This document shows positions 9,566 through 19,637 of a stretch of 60,555 nt of DNA, piece by piece. Positions within the stretch are counted from its first letter, which is position 1; each line of letters begins with the position of its first letter. A program made the position numbers and the translations under genes. Under the pieces are notes generated by a model. The model was given only the letters and a program-made list of their open reading frames with translations. It was not told where the DNA came from and did no database searches. Origin of the DNA: Actinomyces sp. oral taxon 170 str. F0386 (GTDB taxonomy: Bacteria > Actinomycetota > Actinomycetes > Actinomycetales > Actinomycetaceae); NCBI RefSeq assembly GCF_000195595.1, contig NZ_GL882516.1, forward strand, positions 1 through 60,555. The letters run 5' to 3'.

Positions 9566-10887
9566 GAGCTCACTTTCTCGGACTGTGCCCGGGAGAGGAT
9601 CTCGGACAAGGCGGTGGTGAAGGCGCCCGCGTCGTCGTCGGACAGGATGAAGGGCGGCGCCAGACGGATCGTGTCGGGACGCGGTGCGTTGACGATGAAG
9701 CCGCGTTCAGCCAGTAAGGTGGCGGCGATCTCGCCGGCGGGTGGGAGCCCCTCGGCCAGGCCGACGCCGATGAGCAGGCCCCGGCCGCGCACCTCGTTGA
9801 CGCCGTCGACGGCTGCCAGCTCACGGGCCCAGGCCGAGCCAAGCTGCTCGACCCGGACGAGCAGGTCCTGGCTGCGGACGGTGTCGATGACGGCCAGGGC
9901 GGCGGCGCAGGCCACCGGGTTGCCGCCGAAGGTGGTGCCGTGCTGACCGGGTCCCAGGAGAGCCGCAGCCTCACCAGTGGCGACGACTGCACCGATGGGG
10001 ATACCACCGCCCAGCCCCTTGGCGAGAGTGACGACGTCGGGTACGACTCCGGGAGCCAGCAGGTGGTGAGCCATCCAGGCCCCTGAACGCCCCATACCGG
10101 ACTGGACCTCGTCGATGATGAGCAGGGCGCCGACGGCCTCGGTCAGCTCACGGGCGGCCTCCAGGTATCCGGCGGGCAGCTCGCGCACCCCGGCCTCACC
10201 TTGGATGGGCTCGACAATGAGTGCCGCCACGTCCGGTCCCAGCGCACCGCGCAGCACCTCGATATCGCCGGCCGGAATGAACTCAACGCCGCCGGGCAGG
10301 GGCTCGAAGGGTTCCCGGTAGGCGGCCTTATGGGTCAGGGCCAGGGCGCCCATGGTCCGTCCGTGGAAGGCGTCCTGGAGAGCCAGGACGCGAGGGCGGC
10401 TGCCGCCGCCGTGCCGGCGGGCGATCTTGAAGGCGGCCTCGTTGGCCTCGGTCCCGGAGTTGGCCAGGAAGACCCGGGATTCGTGCACGGGTCGGCCCGG
10501 GAGGGTCAGGGAGATGAGCTCCTCGGCGAGGCGGACCTGGGCGGGGGTGGTGAAGAAGTTCGAGACGTGCCCGAGGGTGGAGAGCTGGGTGGTCACAGCC
10601 TCGACGATCGCGGGGTGGGCGTGCCCCAGGCAGTTGACGGCGATCCCGGCCAGAAGGTCGGTGTACTCCTTGCCGTCGGCGTCCCAGAGGTGGACCCCCT
10701 GGCCGCGTACCAGGACCCGGCCGGGAGTGCCGAAGGTGTTCATGACGGCGTCGGTGTAGCGGTCCAGCCAGGTAGCGCCGGTGGTACCGTCACCGCTGAC
10801 CGTACCGGCGACGGTGTCAGTGCCGAGGCCAGTGCTGTCGGTGGCGGGAGCCGGTGCTGATGAGTCCGGTCCTGGGAAGGCGGTCAT
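9562..10887 (-). CDS. argD: Acetylornithine aminotransferase
   Basis: PLP enzyme converting N-acetylglutamate semialdehyde to N-acetylornithine. It has the class III aminotransferase landmarks [11 protein letters not shown] and [13 protein letters not shown], whose Lys forms the PLP aldimine. The 441 residues include a Thr/Gly-rich lead of about 38 residues before the conserved [15 protein letters not shown]. It overlaps argB upstream and argR downstream by 4 bases each. In many actinobacteria argF lies between argD and argR; here there is no room for it. Confidence 0.96.
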   Translation of the reverse strand: MTAFPGPDSSAPAPATDSTGLGTDTVAGTVSGDGTTGATWLDRYTDAVMNTFGTPGRVLVRGQGVHLWDADGKEYTDLLAGIAVNCLGHAHPAIVEAVTTQLSTLGHVSNFFTTPAQVRLAEELISLTLPGRPVHESRVFLANSGTEANEAAFKIARRHGGGSRPRVLALQDAFHGRTMGALALTHKAAYREPFEPLPGGVEFIPAGDIEVLRGALGPDVAALIVEPIQGEAGVRELPAGYLEAARELTEAVGALLIIDEVQSGMGRSGAWMAHHLLAPGVVPDVVTLAKGLGGGIPIGAVVATGEAAALLGPGQHGTTFGGNPVACAAALAVIDTVRSQDLLVRVEQLGSAWARELAAVDGVNEVRGRGLLIGVGLAEGLPPAGEIAATLLAERGFIVNAPRPDTIRLAPPFILSDDDAGAFTTALSEILSRAQSEKVSS

Positions 10888-11810
10888 AGGCTCTTGCCTC
10901 CGTTCAGTGGCGGTATCGGGGCGTCCCCGGGATGGATGACGGTGCCGACTCCCTGGTCGGTGACGATCTCCAGGAGCATGCTGTGGGCCTGACGCCCGTC
11001 GACGACGTGGGCCTGCCCCACTCCCCCGTGTACGGCCCTCAAACAGGCCTCCATCTTGGGGATCATCCCGGACTCGAGTGTGGGCAGGAGCTCCTCGAGC
11101 GCGGCGGCGCTGATGAAGGGCACCAGCGAACTGCGGTCGGGCCAGGCGGCGTAGAGCCCTTCTACGTCGGTGAGCATGAGCAGCGTCCGGGCCTTGAGCG
11201 CCACGGCGATCGCAGCCGCGGCCGTGTCGGCGTTGACGTTGAGAACGGTCTCGGAGTCCGTCGTCAGTGGGGCGACCGAGGAGATGACGGGGATGCGACC
11301 CTGGTCGAGCAGGTCGATGATGGGCTGAGGACTGACGTCGACGACGTCGCCGACCAGACCCACGTCGACGCTCTCTCCGTCCACCGTGGCCAGTCGCTGG
11401 CGAGCCCGCAGGATCCCTCCGTCCTCACCGCTGATACCGACCGCGGCGGAGCCGTCGATGTTGAGCAGGGAGACGAGCTCGCGCTGCACGGAGCCGGTGA
11501 GGACCATGCGGACCACGTCCATGACCTCGGGCGTGGTTACGCGCAGGCCGCCGCGGAACTCCGAGCTGATGCCCAGTCTCTTGAGCATCGCGTTGATCTG
11601 TGGCCCGCCGCCGTGGACGACGACGGGGCGCACCCCGACCTGGTGGAGGAAGAGGATGTCCTGGGCGAAGGCGCGCTTGAGGTCGTCGTTCACCATGGCG
11701 TTTCCGCCGTACTTGATGACCATGGTGGCGCCCTTGTAGGTGCGCAGCCACGGCACGGCCTCCAGCAGGACGGAGGCCTTGGTCTGCGGGTCGAGAGGTG
11801 TCCGGTTCAT
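10884..11810 (-). CDS. argB: Acetylglutamate kinase
   Basis: Phosphorylates N-acetylglutamate and is the likely arginine-feedback step. The amino-acid kinase fold is shown by VIKYGGNAM (near residues 31-39), [10 protein letters not shown] and the C-terminal ATP segment TDVEGLY. The ATG at 11810 overlaps the argJ stop as ATGA and gives 308 residues, the normal size; a longer frame to 11864 would run into argJ. Confidence 0.96.
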   Translation of the reverse strand: MNRTPLDPQTKASVLLEAVPWLRTYKGATMVIKYGGNAMVNDDLKRAFAQDILFLHQVGVRPVVVHGGGPQINAMLKRLGISSEFRGGLRVTTPEVMDVVRMVLTGSVQRELVSLLNIDGSAAVGISGEDGGILRARQRLATVDGESVDVGLVGDVVDVSPQPIIDLLDQGRIPVISSVAPLTTDSETVLNVNADTAAAAIAVALKARTLLMLTDVEGLYAAWPDRSSLVPFISAAALEELLPTLESGMIPKMEACLRAVHGGVGQAHVVDGRQAHSMLLEIVTDQGVGTVIHPGDAPIPPLNGGKSL

Positions 11811-13003
11811 GTCGTGTAGTCCGCGTTGATGGTGATGTATCCGTGGGTGAGGTCGTTGGTCCACACAGTGGCCTCGGCCCGGCCCGCGGACAGGGCGATG
11901 TCGATGCGGGTCTCGCGTGGGCTCATGTCCACCAGATCCCGGTCCTGGTCGGGGGCGCCGTGGCGGAAGATCGTGACGCCGTTGATGGTCACGTCAACCT
12001 CCTGCGGGTCGAAGGGGCAGACGTCCTCGGGCACGGTCCCCAGCTGGGACAGGACGCGTCCCCAGTTGGGGTCGGCCCCGGCGACGGCGCACTTGAGGAG
12101 GTTGGAGGAGCTGACCGTGCGGGCCGCGGCCTCGGCGGCCTCCTCACTGACGGCACCGGAGACGGTGATGGCGATATCGTGGGTGGCGCCCTCGGCGTCG
12201 GCCACAAGGCGCCGACCGAGCCTGCTCATCACCTCAGTCAGTGCCTTTTCGAGCTCATTCCGGGAGGGCGAGACTCCGGAGGCTCCGGAGGCCAGCAGGA
12301 GGACGGTGTCATTGGTGGACATGCAGCCGTCGGAGTTGATCCGGTTGACGGTGCGCGCAGTCACAGAGCTTAAGGCCTGCTGCGCCTGCTGGGGCGTGAG
12401 GACGGCGTCGGTGGTGATGACGGCGAGCATGGTGGCCATGCCGGGGGCCAGCATGCCCACTCCCTTGATCATGCCGCCAATGGTCCAGTCCGCCTCTCCT
12501 GCGCCGACAGCGAGAGAGTCCTCCTTGGAGACGGTGTCGGTGGTCATGATGGCGGTGGCTGCGTCACTACCGGCCCGGGGTGTGTCGGCCAGGGCGAGGG
12601 CTGCGACGTCGATCCCCTCCAGGAGGAGGGGCATATCGATGCGCTCCCCGATGACTCCGGTGGAGCAGACCAGGACCTGGCCCGGCTCGGTCCCCAGCAG
12701 CCCGGCGGCACAGGCCGCAGTGGCCTCGGTGTCGCGCAGGCCCTGGACCCCGGTGCAGGCGTTGGCGCTTCCGGAGTTGAGGACGACGGCGCAGGCGCGG
12801 CCCGGTTCATTCCCCTCATGACCGGCCAGGAGCCGGCGTGACCAGACAACGGGTGCGGCGACGACACGGTTGGTGGTGAACACTCCGGCGGCGGTATCAA
12901 GCGGGCCGTCGTTGACGACGAGGGCGAGGTCTGGCTTACCGGAGGCCTTGAGGCCGGCGCGCACGCCGGCGGCGCGGAAGCCCCGGGCTGCGGTCACGCT
13001 CAC
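11807..13003 (-). CDS. argJ: Glutamate N-acetyltransferase / N-acetylglutamate synthase (ArgJ)
   Basis: Recycles the acetyl group from acetylornithine to glutamate, giving the cyclic version of the pathway; some members also use acetyl-CoA. The 398-residue precursor has the self-cleavage region [11 protein letters not shown], where cleavage before the second Thr of ITT exposes the nucleophile, and the [10 protein letters not shown] oxyanion region. GTG 13003 overlaps the argC stop (GTGA), supporting this start over the longer frame. Confidence 0.95.
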   Translation of the reverse strand: MSVTAARGFRAAGVRAGLKASGKPDLALVVNDGPLDTAAGVFTTNRVVAAPVVWSRRLLAGHEGNEPGRACAVVLNSGSANACTGVQGLRDTEATAACAAGLLGTEPGQVLVCSTGVIGERIDMPLLLEGIDVAALALADTPRAGSDAATAIMTTDTVSKEDSLAVGAGEADWTIGGMIKGVGMLAPGMATMLAVITTDAVLTPQQAQQALSSVTARTVNRINSDGCMSTNDTVLLLASGASGVSPSRNELEKALTEVMSRLGRRLVADAEGATHDIAITVSGAVSEEAAEAAARTVSSSNLLKCAVAGADPNWGRVLSQLGTVPEDVCPFDPQEVDVTINGVTIFRHGAPDQDRDLVDMSPRETRIDIALSAGRAEATVWTNDLTHGYITINADYTT

Positions 13004-14109
13004 GGTGCTACTCCTTGAGTGGTGATGGCGGTGGTCTCCTCCAGGCCGAGAGCCAGGTTGAGGGACTGCAGGGCGGCACTGGCAGTGCCCTTGCCGAGGT
13101 TGTCGATAGCGCACATGGTGACAACGGCGTCCGCACCGCGGTCGATGGCGACCTGGACGGTGGCGGCTCCGGTGCCGAGGACAGCGCCTGTCGTGGGCCA
13201 GGTGCCCTGTGGCAGAAGGTGGATGAGGCGCTCACCACTTCCGACCGCCCCGTAGGCGCTCTCCCAGGTCGTCCGCAGCATCGCTTCAGGGGCGGCGGCC
13301 TCGCGCAGAGCCGAGGTCATGGGAGCGGTGACGGTGGCGAGGATGCCGCGGCTCATGGGGACCAGGACCGGGGTGAAGGACAGACGCGTGGCCCCGGCGC
13401 CGGCACCGGCGACCTCCAGGTTCTGGATGATCTCGGGGATGTGGCGGTGGGTACCGCCGACGGCGTAGGGCTGAGCCGCCCCCAGCGCCTCGGCGGCGGT
13501 GAGGTGGGGCTTGAGAGCCTTGCCGGCCCCGGAGTACCCGACCGCCAGGACCGCGGTCAGCCGAGAGGGATCGATGAGACCGGCTGCGACTCCCGGCTGG
13601 AGGGCCAGAGTGATGGCGGTGACGTTGCAGCCGGGCACCGCGATACGTCTGGTGGAGGCGAGCTCGGCGCGCTGAGCCTGAGCGTGCGTCTCACCGGCGT
13701 GCAGAAGCTCGGGCATGCCGTAGGTCCAGGCTCCGGCGTAGTCCGAGCCGTAGAAGGCCTTCCATGCCTGCCTACTGGTCAGGCGGTGGTCCGCACCACA
13801 GTCGATGAGGACGGGGGTGTGACCGCTGACGGTTCCGAGCTCTTCGAGGGCGGCCGTGATGGCGCCGGAGGCCCCGTGCGGTAGAGCCAGGACAACGACG
13901 TCGTGCTCCGCGAGAGTCTCCGCCTCGGTCGGTTGGATGATCCGGTCGGCCAGCGGCAGCAGGTGCGGGTGATGGTCGCCGAGACGGCTACCGGCGGACG
14001 AGGCCGCGGTGAGCGCACCAATCGTCAGCTCGGGATGGGTGACGAGCAGGCGCAGAACCTCACCGCCCGCGTACCCCGTGGCTCCGGCAACAGCAACACT
14101 CCAGGTCAT
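13000..14109 (-). CDS. argC: N-acetyl-gamma-glutamyl-phosphate reductase
   Basis: NADPH-dependent reduction of N-acetylglutamyl phosphate. The 369-residue protein starts with the Rossmann motif [16 protein letters not shown] and has the catalytic Cys in AVPGCNVTA, in the type 1 ArgC arrangement. It is the first gene of argCJBDRG. ATG 14109 has no good ribosome site; instead TATCGT sits 6 bases before it, so the mRNA may be leaderless. The ARG-box-like palindrome lies just upstream. Confidence 0.96.
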   Translation of the reverse strand: MTWSVAVAGATGYAGGEVLRLLVTHPELTIGALTAASSAGSRLGDHHPHLLPLADRIIQPTEAETLAEHDVVVLALPHGASGAITAALEELGTVSGHTPVLIDCGADHRLTSRQAWKAFYGSDYAGAWTYGMPELLHAGETHAQAQRAELASTRRIAVPGCNVTAITLALQPGVAAGLIDPSRLTAVLAVGYSGAGKALKPHLTAAEALGAAQPYAVGGTHRHIPEIIQNLEVAGAGAGATRLSFTPVLVPMSRGILATVTAPMTSALREAAAPEAMLRTTWESAYGAVGSGERLIHLLPQGTWPTTGAVLGTGAATVQVAIDRGADAVVTMCAIDNLGKGTASAALQSLNLALGLEETTAITTQGVAP

Positions 14110-14115
14110 GCAGCC

Positions 14116-14144
14116 ACGATACATCCACCTGCATAGAAATACAG
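14116..14144 (-). promoter_or_regulatory. argC promoter with ARG-box-like operator
   Basis: On the minus strand CTGTAT-TTCT-ATGCAG (14144-14129) is a 16-base near-palindrome with 5 of 6 arm matches, similar to the TGCAT/ATGCA half-sites of actinobacterial ARG boxes. The -10-like TATCGT (14121-14116) follows, ending 6 bases before the argC ATG. ArgR binding here would occlude RNA polymerase. No clear -35 was found. Confidence 0.6.
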
Positions 14145-14212
14145 TATTCGACCGGCGCTGTGACCTTTCTCCTTCCGCCGCCCCCTGCCTCGTTCTACAC
14201 GGTTCTACGCGG

Positions 14213-14731
14213 TCAGCTGCGATCCCGACGACTGGTGAGCGTATCGTCGTAGAGGGAGGTGGCAATGGCGTCCGCCCACTGGCGCACCTCATCCCAGTCG
14301 CGGTAGTCACCCTCGGCGGCACCCCCGAGCCTGGCGATGGAGCGTTCGCGCAGGCTGAGCTTGGAGGGGTCGAAACGACCCGCGAAGGTCACGTGGTCCT
14401 CCGGATCGATGGCCAGTAGTACCGGTCCGATGCGCATGGGGTCGGAGACCTTGCCCTTCGGCAGACCGGACAGCCCCACGGAGAAGGCCCACACGGGCCT
14501 GGCCTTGAGGGGTTCATGGAAGCGCCGGGTGAAGTCGACCGCCTCCTGGGTCCACTTGGTCATGTAGACGGCACTGCCCAGGATGAAGGCATCGTAGCCG
14601 TCGACGCTATCAACGTCCTCGGGGCGTTGGATGTCAACATCGATCTTCGAGGCCCGGAGGCGTTCAGCGATCACCGCGGCCACCTCGTCGGTGGACCCGT
14701 GCTTGGAGGAAGAGGTCAGCAGGATTTTCAT
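14213..14731 (-). CDS. Flavodoxin-domain protein (protoporphyrinogen-oxidase-like)
   Basis: The 172-residue protein begins [18 protein letters not shown], a flavodoxin-type FMN phosphate loop (S/T-x-x-G-S-T), followed by [17 protein letters not shown], the usual second loop. This is the Flavodoxin_5/HemG-like family, small FMN proteins that carry electrons. ATG 14731 was chosen because it starts right at the first strand; the frame to 14824 adds unlike sequence that would cross the pheT terminator hairpin. It lies about 100 bases upstream of argC on the same strand, but argC has its own promoter. Confidence 0.85.
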   Translation of the reverse strand: MKILLTSSSKHGSTDEVAAVIAERLRASKIDVDIQRPEDVDSVDGYDAFILGSAVYMTKWTQEAVDFTRRFHEPLKARPVWAFSVGLSGLPKGKVSDPMRIGPVLLAIDPEDHVTFAGRFDPSKLSLRERSIARLGGAAEGDYRDWDEVRQWADAIATSLYDDTLTSRRDRS

Positions 14732-14799
14732 GTCGCCTAGTATTGCGGAGACCACACACACTGTCTGGGACCCGCCGCCCGACGAAGGTGTCAATGACG

Positions 14800-14840
14800 C
14801 ACCGAGGACCATGATGTGCATCACATCATGGTCCTCGGTG
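14800..14840. terminator. Perfect 19-bp hairpin after pheT
   Basis: Bases 14800-14818 and 14822-14840 are exact reverse complements with a 3-base loop (CAT), beginning 14 bases beyond the pheT stop. This is a very strong stem-loop without a T tract. It probably ends pheST transcription. Its core, TGATGTG-CAT-CACATCA, also resembles a protein-binding palindrome, and the site lies about 70 bases upstream of the flavodoxin start. Confidence 0.75.
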
Positions 14841-14853
14841 GTGTCTCAGCGAC

Positions 14854-17511
14854 TCAGCTGCGCAGCTCGGCCCCCAGGAGCTTGGCGGCCCGCTTGATCA
14901 CGCGCTTGCGCACGCCGGCGGTCTCCTCGGCAGTCAGCGTGCGGTCAGGGGCGCGCAGCACCAGTGAGACGGCCAGTGACTTCTTGCCCTCTCCGAGCTG
15001 AGCCCCGCGGAAGACGTCGAAGAGACGAACCTCCTCGGCCAGGTCCCCCGCAGCCCGCCTGACCAGGTCCTCAACCTCGGCTGCGGTGACGGCCTCGTCG
15101 ACGACGAGGGCGATGTCCTCCTTGGCGGCCGGGAAGGTGGAGACGGCCCGGACCTGGAGCTCACCGGCATCGTGTGCTGCCTCCAGCAGCGGGTCGAGGT
15201 CGATCTCGACGGCGCAGGCGCGCTCAGGCAGTCCGAGTTCTCGCACCACTCGCGGGTGAAGCTCGCCGGCGTGGGCCACGAGTACTCCGGGCTCGATCTC
15301 CTTGCCCCGACGCTGGCCAGGCAGGCGGATCTCCGCGGTGCGACCGGGGTGCCAAGGGGCGTAGGGCTGCTCGGGGGCGGAGACCACGACCTCTACCCCG
15401 AGCGTGGCGGCCACGGTGCGGACCACCTCGACGGCATCGGCCCAGTCCCAAGGACGGCCCGCCCCGAGAACCCCGGAGCGCTCGTGCTCGCCGACCATGA
15501 CGGCGCCGATGTGAGTGGGTTGGGCGGGAATGCCAGCACGGAGAGCGGCCTTCTCCGCCTCAGTGGGGCGCCGATCGGTGCCGGGGATCGGTGCGGGCAC
15601 CGTGCCGGCCGGGTGGGTGACCGATCCGATCTCGAAGACGGCGGCGTCGGCCAGGCCGCGAGAGACGTTGCGCCGAGCGACCTCCACCAGAGAGTCCAGA
15701 ATGCTCGTCCGCAGGTAAGGGGCGTCCTCGGCCAGCGGATTGGCCAGTCGGACCGTCTGACGCCGTGCGTCAGTCTCGGGGATCTCGAGTCGATCGTGGA
15801 TGTCTCCGATGAAGGGGTAGGACAGGACCTGGGTGAGTCCGGCGTCTGCCAGTGCGCGCACGACGTCGCGGCGGGCCTTCTGGTCGGCGCTCAAGCCTGT
15901 GCCGGCGGCAGCGGTGGGAGCGATGACCGGGATGGCGTCGTATCCGTCGAGGCGGGCGATCTCCTCAACCAGGTGGGCAGGGCCGACGAGGTCCGGCCGC
16001 CAGGTCGGCGGGGTGACGGTCAGCAGCGCGGTCCCGTCGTCGGTGGAGCCGCTACGCTCCACGGTGCAGCCGATGGTGGCGAGCAGGTCGGTGACGCGGT
16101 CAATGCCGTAGGCGACGCCGGTGAGGCGCTCGGCGGCGTCGGAGCGCATGATGATGGGCTCGGGGGCCCTGGTCCGGTTGATGTCGGTGGCCACTGGCTC
16201 GGCACTGCCACCGCCGTACTCGACGAGCAGGTCAACGGCGCGCTGGGCGGCGATGGGGGCCAGCTCGGTGTCCACGCCGCGCTCGTTGCGCTTGGACGAT
16301 TCGGTGGGCAGCTTGTGGCGTCGTGCGGAGCGGGCCACGGAGACCGGATCGAAGTGGGCGGCCTCGATGAGGACGTCGCAGGTACCGGCGTCGACCTCGC
16401 TGAGGGCCCCGCCGAAGACCCCCGCCAGCACCAGCGCCCGCGAGCCCTCGCCCTCGGGGGAGTCGGCGATGACGAGGTCCTCGGGATCGAGGGTGCGGGT
16501 GACGTCGTCGAGGAAGGTGAGCGTCTCCCCCTCTTTCGCCCGGCGCACGACGATAGGGGCTGCGAGCTTGCCGGCGTCGAAGGCGTGCAGCGGCTGGCCC
16601 AGGTCGAGCATGACGTAGTTGGTGACGTCGACGGCCAGGGAGATGGGGCGCATGCCTGCGGCGGCGAGTCGGTCCTGCATCCAGGTCGGGGAGGGCGCGG
16701 ACGGGTCGATGCCGCGCACGACGCGCGCGACGTAGCGGTCGCAGCCGGGGCGCCCGTGGATGGGGCGGGGGTCCTCGGGAACGACGACGTCGAAACCGCT
16801 TTCACCGACGGGCGCCAGTCCGTTGGGGTAGAGCCCCGTGTCGGTGGCGTCGGCGGGATCGGTGAAACGGGCGCCGGTGGAGTGGGAGTACTCGCGGGCC
16901 ACGCCGCGCATGGAGAAGCAGTAGCCGCGGTCCGGGGTCACGTTGATCTCGAGGACCTCCTCCCCCAGACCGAGGATGCCGATGGCGTCGGTTCCGGGGG
17001 CTGGAGGCTCCTCGTCCTCATGGCCGTGCTCGGCCAGCCACTGCTGAAGCACGATGATGCCGGAGTGGTCCTCGCCGATGCCCAGCTCGCGGGCGGAGCA
17101 GATCATGCCGTCGGAGACGTGTCCGTAAGTCTTGCGCGCGGCGATGCGGAAGTCGCCGGGCAGGACGGCGCCGGGCAGGCTCACCACAACGCTGTCACCG
17201 ACGTCGAAGTTGTGAGCGCCGCAGACGATACCGCGGCTGGGCAGCTCGGAGGGCTCCTTGCCGGTGCCGGGGGCATCATTGTGCTCCGGGCCGACGTCGA
17301 CGCGGCAGTAGTTGATGATCTTGCCGTTGGACTGCTCCTTGGCCTCGCGGGTGAGGACCTTGCCGACGACGAGCGGGCCGGTGACCGCGGGAGGAACGAT
17401 GCGCTCCTCCTCCAGTCCCACCCGGACGAGGTCGGCGGCGAGCTGCTCGGCGCTCAGCCCGGCGGGGACGTCGACGTGCTCGCGCAGCCATTCGATGGGG
17501 ACGTAGGGCAT
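14854..17511 (-). CDS. pheT: Phenylalanyl-tRNA synthetase beta subunit
   Basis: The beta chain of the (alpha-beta)2 PheRS, 885 residues, somewhat longer than many bacterial PheT. Order of parts: a start MPYVPIEWLREHVD, an EMAP/OB-type tRNA-binding domain around residues 40-160, the B3/B4 editing domain with the RDRLAAAGMRPISLAVDVTNYV-type region (here with QDRLAAAG), a B5 domain, and a C-terminal FDX-ACB anticodon-binding domain ending in KRVIKRAAKLLGAELRS. ATG 17511 lies one base after the pheS stop. Confidence 0.96.
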   Translation of the reverse strand: MPYVPIEWLREHVDVPAGLSAEQLAADLVRVGLEEERIVPPAVTGPLVVGKVLTREAKEQSNGKIINYCRVDVGPEHNDAPGTGKEPSELPSRGIVCGAHNFDVGDSVVVSLPGAVLPGDFRIAARKTYGHVSDGMICSARELGIGEDHSGIIVLQQWLAEHGHEDEEPPAPGTDAIGILGLGEEVLEINVTPDRGYCFSMRGVAREYSHSTGARFTDPADATDTGLYPNGLAPVGESGFDVVVPEDPRPIHGRPGCDRYVARVVRGIDPSAPSPTWMQDRLAAAGMRPISLAVDVTNYVMLDLGQPLHAFDAGKLAAPIVVRRAKEGETLTFLDDVTRTLDPEDLVIADSPEGEGSRALVLAGVFGGALSEVDAGTCDVLIEAAHFDPVSVARSARRHKLPTESSKRNERGVDTELAPIAAQRAVDLLVEYGGGSAEPVATDINRTRAPEPIIMRSDAAERLTGVAYGIDRVTDLLATIGCTVERSGSTDDGTALLTVTPPTWRPDLVGPAHLVEEIARLDGYDAIPVIAPTAAAGTGLSADQKARRDVVRALADAGLTQVLSYPFIGDIHDRLEIPETDARRQTVRLANPLAEDAPYLRTSILDSLVEVARRNVSRGLADAAVFEIGSVTHPAGTVPAPIPGTDRRPTEAEKAALRAGIPAQPTHIGAVMVGEHERSGVLGAGRPWDWADAVEVVRTVAATLGVEVVVSAPEQPYAPWHPGRTAEIRLPGQRRGKEIEPGVLVAHAGELHPRVVRELGLPERACAVEIDLDPLLEAAHDAGELQVRAVSTFPAAKEDIALVVDEAVTAAEVEDLVRRAAGDLAEEVRLFDVFRGAQLGEGKKSLAVSLVLRAPDRTLTAEETAGVRKRVIKRAAKLLGAELRS

Positions 17512-17512
17512 G

Positions 17513-18598
17513 TCAGTTTCCCTTTCCGGTGATGCCGAACTGCTGGGAGAAGCGAATGTCGCCCTCGACGATGTCGTGCATGTCGGCGATTCCGTGGCGC
17601 AGCATGAGGGTGCGCTCCAGGCCCATGCCGAAGGCGAAGCCCGTGTAGACCTCGGGGTCGATGCCGCAGGCAATGAGCACATTGGGATTGACCATGCCGC
17701 AGCCTCCCCACTCGATCCAGCCGGCGCCGCCCTTCTTCTGCGGGAACCACAGGTCCATCTCGGCGCTGGGCTCGGTGAAGGGGAAGAAGGAGGGGCGCAG
17801 GCGGGTGCGCGCCTCGGGGCCGAACATGGCCTTGGCGAAGTGGTCGAGGACGCCCTTGAGGTGCGCCATCGTCAGCCCCTTGTCCACGGCCAGGCCCTCG
17901 ACCTGGTGGAAGACGGGGGTGTGGGTGGCGTCGAGCTCGTCGGAGCGGAAGACCTTGCCGGGGCAGGCCACGTAGATCGGTGGCTGCCGATCGAGCATGA
18001 CGCGGGCCTGGACCGGGGAGGTGTGGGTGCGCAGCACGAGATTGGCCGTCTGCCCCTCGGCGGCCCCGACGCTGGCGCCGTCGACGTAGAAGGTGTCCTG
18101 CATCTGGCGGGCGGGGTGGTCTGCGTCGAAGTTGAGGGCGTCGAAGTCGAACCACTCGTGCTCCACCTCCGGCCCCTCGGCGATGGTCCAGCCCATGGAG
18201 GTGAAGAAGTCGCTGACCTCGTCAACGAGGACATCCAGGGGGTGGCGCGCGCCGGATACGGCCCGCGAGGTGGGGACGGTGACGTCGACGGCCTCGGTGC
18301 GCAGCATCTCCTCCTCGGCGGCGGCCTCGAGGGCCTCCTGCCTGGCGGCCAGGGCATTGTTGATGCGCCCACGAGCGCCGCCCAGGAGCCTGCCGGCGGT
18401 GGGCTTGTCCGCCTTGTCCAGGGTGCCGATGAGCCGGTTGGCCAGAGTCAGGGGCGAGGCGTCGCCGGTGTGGGCCAGGCGGGCCTCCTTGAGCTCGGCG
18501 AGGCTGCCGGCTGCGGCGAAGGCGGCCAGGGCCTCCTCAACGGCAGTGCTGATGCCGGCCTCGTCCAGGGGCGAGAGCGCGCCGGGGGCGTCAGTCAT
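17513..18598 (-). CDS. pheS: Phenylalanyl-tRNA synthetase alpha subunit
   Basis: The catalytic alpha chain, 361 residues. Class II motifs are visible: motif 2 in [11 protein letters not shown] and [18 protein letters not shown], and motif 3 at the end in [14 protein letters not shown]. The N-terminal coiled coil that binds tRNA-Phe covers about residues 20-100. ATG 18598 has GGAAGG 8 bases upstream. The gene is divergent from the MerR gene; a TACCCT element near 18640 could be its -10. Confidence 0.96.
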   Translation of the reverse strand: MTDAPGALSPLDEAGISTAVEEALAAFAAAGSLAELKEARLAHTGDASPLTLANRLIGTLDKADKPTAGRLLGGARGRINNALAARQEALEAAAEEEMLRTEAVDVTVPTSRAVSGARHPLDVLVDEVSDFFTSMGWTIAEGPEVEHEWFDFDALNFDADHPARQMQDTFYVDGASVGAAEGQTANLVLRTHTSPVQARVMLDRQPPIYVACPGKVFRSDELDATHTPVFHQVEGLAVDKGLTMAHLKGVLDHFAKAMFGPEARTRLRPSFFPFTEPSAEMDLWFPQKKGGAGWIEWGGCGMVNPNVLIACGIDPEVYTGFAFGMGLERTLMLRHGIADMHDIVEGDIRFSQQFGITGKGN

Positions 18599-18736
18599 AT
18601 GCGGTGCCTTCCACCAGGTGTGTCCGTGGTTCTCCGTCCTCAAGGGTAGTCTGCGCCGTCGCAAGGGCGTAAATCGTCTCGCCGCCGGGTGGCGAGATGC
18701 TGACTCTCCAACCGATCCGGTTGTTGACAACGGGGC

Positions 18737-18767
18737 TTGACGGTGACGTTACGTCACCTGCTGAGAT
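18737..18767 (+). promoter_or_regulatory. MerR-type promoter with 17-bp palindrome in a 19-bp spacer
   Basis: TTGACG (18737-18742) is followed after 19 bases by TGAGAT (18762-18767), a weak -10. The spacer carries GGTGACGT-T-ACGTCACC (18742-18758), a perfect palindrome with 8-base arms. An over-long 19-base spacer with the operator inside is the hallmark of MerR-controlled promoters. The start codon follows 6 bases after the -10, implying a leaderless transcript. Confidence 0.75.
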
Positions 18768-18773
18768 GGGTTT

Positions 18774-19637
18774 ATGCACGTCAAAGAGCTCGCCCGGATC
18801 GCCGGAACCACGCCGAGGGCGGTGCGTCACTACCACCACCTGGGTCTGTTGGAGATCCCACCCACGGTGCGGGGGCGGCGTGAGTACGGCGTCGAGCACG
18901 TGGCCCGTCTGATGCGTATCCGGTGGCTGGCTGACGGCGGCCTGTCGCTGACACAGGTGGCCGACATGCTCGCCTCGGACACGATCGGCACCGATCAGGA
19001 CTCCCGCCGCGAGGCGGTGCTGCGCGACCTGCGGGCGACCCGGGGCACGATCGAGGCGCAGCGGCGCAGCCTGGCCGAGCAGGCATCCCGAGTCGATGAA
19101 CTTATTGCCCGGGTGGAGCGCGGCGAGGGTCTGTCTCCCGCTCCCAACACCCTGACGCGTTTCTATGACGACATCGAGACCAGGATCACCCGGCGGGGCG
19201 GCAGCGTGCGCGGCCTGCGGGCTGAGCGCCAGATGATGGTGGTGCTCGCTTCCCTGGGCATGGTGCCCGACAGTGCGATCCCCTTCATCGAGGGGCTGGA
19301 TGAGGACGATCGGGAACTGTCCGCCCAGCAGGTCGCGGACTTCACCCGTCTTGCCACCTTGCCCGAGAGCGAGGGCCTCGCCGAGGCCCACCGGCTAGCA
19401 CAGAACAGCTGGGGGCTCGCGTGCCGCCACAAGGAGCACGCCCTGGCCGTCCTGAACGACCTGCCCTCTGGTGCCCTGGGGCGCGCCATGTGGCGGCTCA
19501 CCCACGTGCTGGCCACCTCCAGCTACCCCCATCCGGCTCAGCAGGCCTTTGTGGCTGAGCTCATGGAGCTCATGCTCGCCGATCCGGACTTCGCCGCAAC
19601 CATCCGTCGCTCGGCGGGAGAGGAGCCAGTGCTATGA
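18774..19637 (+). CDS. MerR-family transcriptional regulator
   Basis: A 287-residue protein with an N-terminal MerR DNA-binding domain (HVKELARIAGTTPRAVRHYHHLGLL, then RREYGVEHVARLMRIRWL) and a coiled coil at about residues 75-120. A C-terminal helical domain of about 160 residues probably senses a ligand. No metal-binding Cys pair is seen, so it is of the drug/small-molecule kind. It is co-transcribed with, and overlaps by 4 bases, the ABC ATPase it probably controls. ATG lacks a Shine-Dalgarno. Confidence 0.9.
   Translation: MHVKELARIAGTTPRAVRHYHHLGLLEIPPTVRGRREYGVEHVARLMRIRWLADGGLSLTQVADMLASDTIGTDQDSRREAVLRDLRATRGTIEAQRRSLAEQASRVDELIARVERGEGLSPAPNTLTRFYDDIETRITRRGGSVRGLRAERQMMVVLASLGMVPDSAIPFIEGLDEDDRELSAQQVADFTRLATLPESEGLAEAHRLAQNSWGLACRHKEHALAVLNDLPSGALGRAMWRLTHVLATSSYPHPAQQAFVAELMELMLADPDFAATIRRSAGEEPVL

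Noticed and set aside
15172-17532. 786-codon open frame on the plus strand opposite pheT
   Set aside because: It lies entirely antisense to pheT and pheS sequence, is Gly/Val/Asp-rich with no family motif, and is a known by-product of GC-rich third positions.
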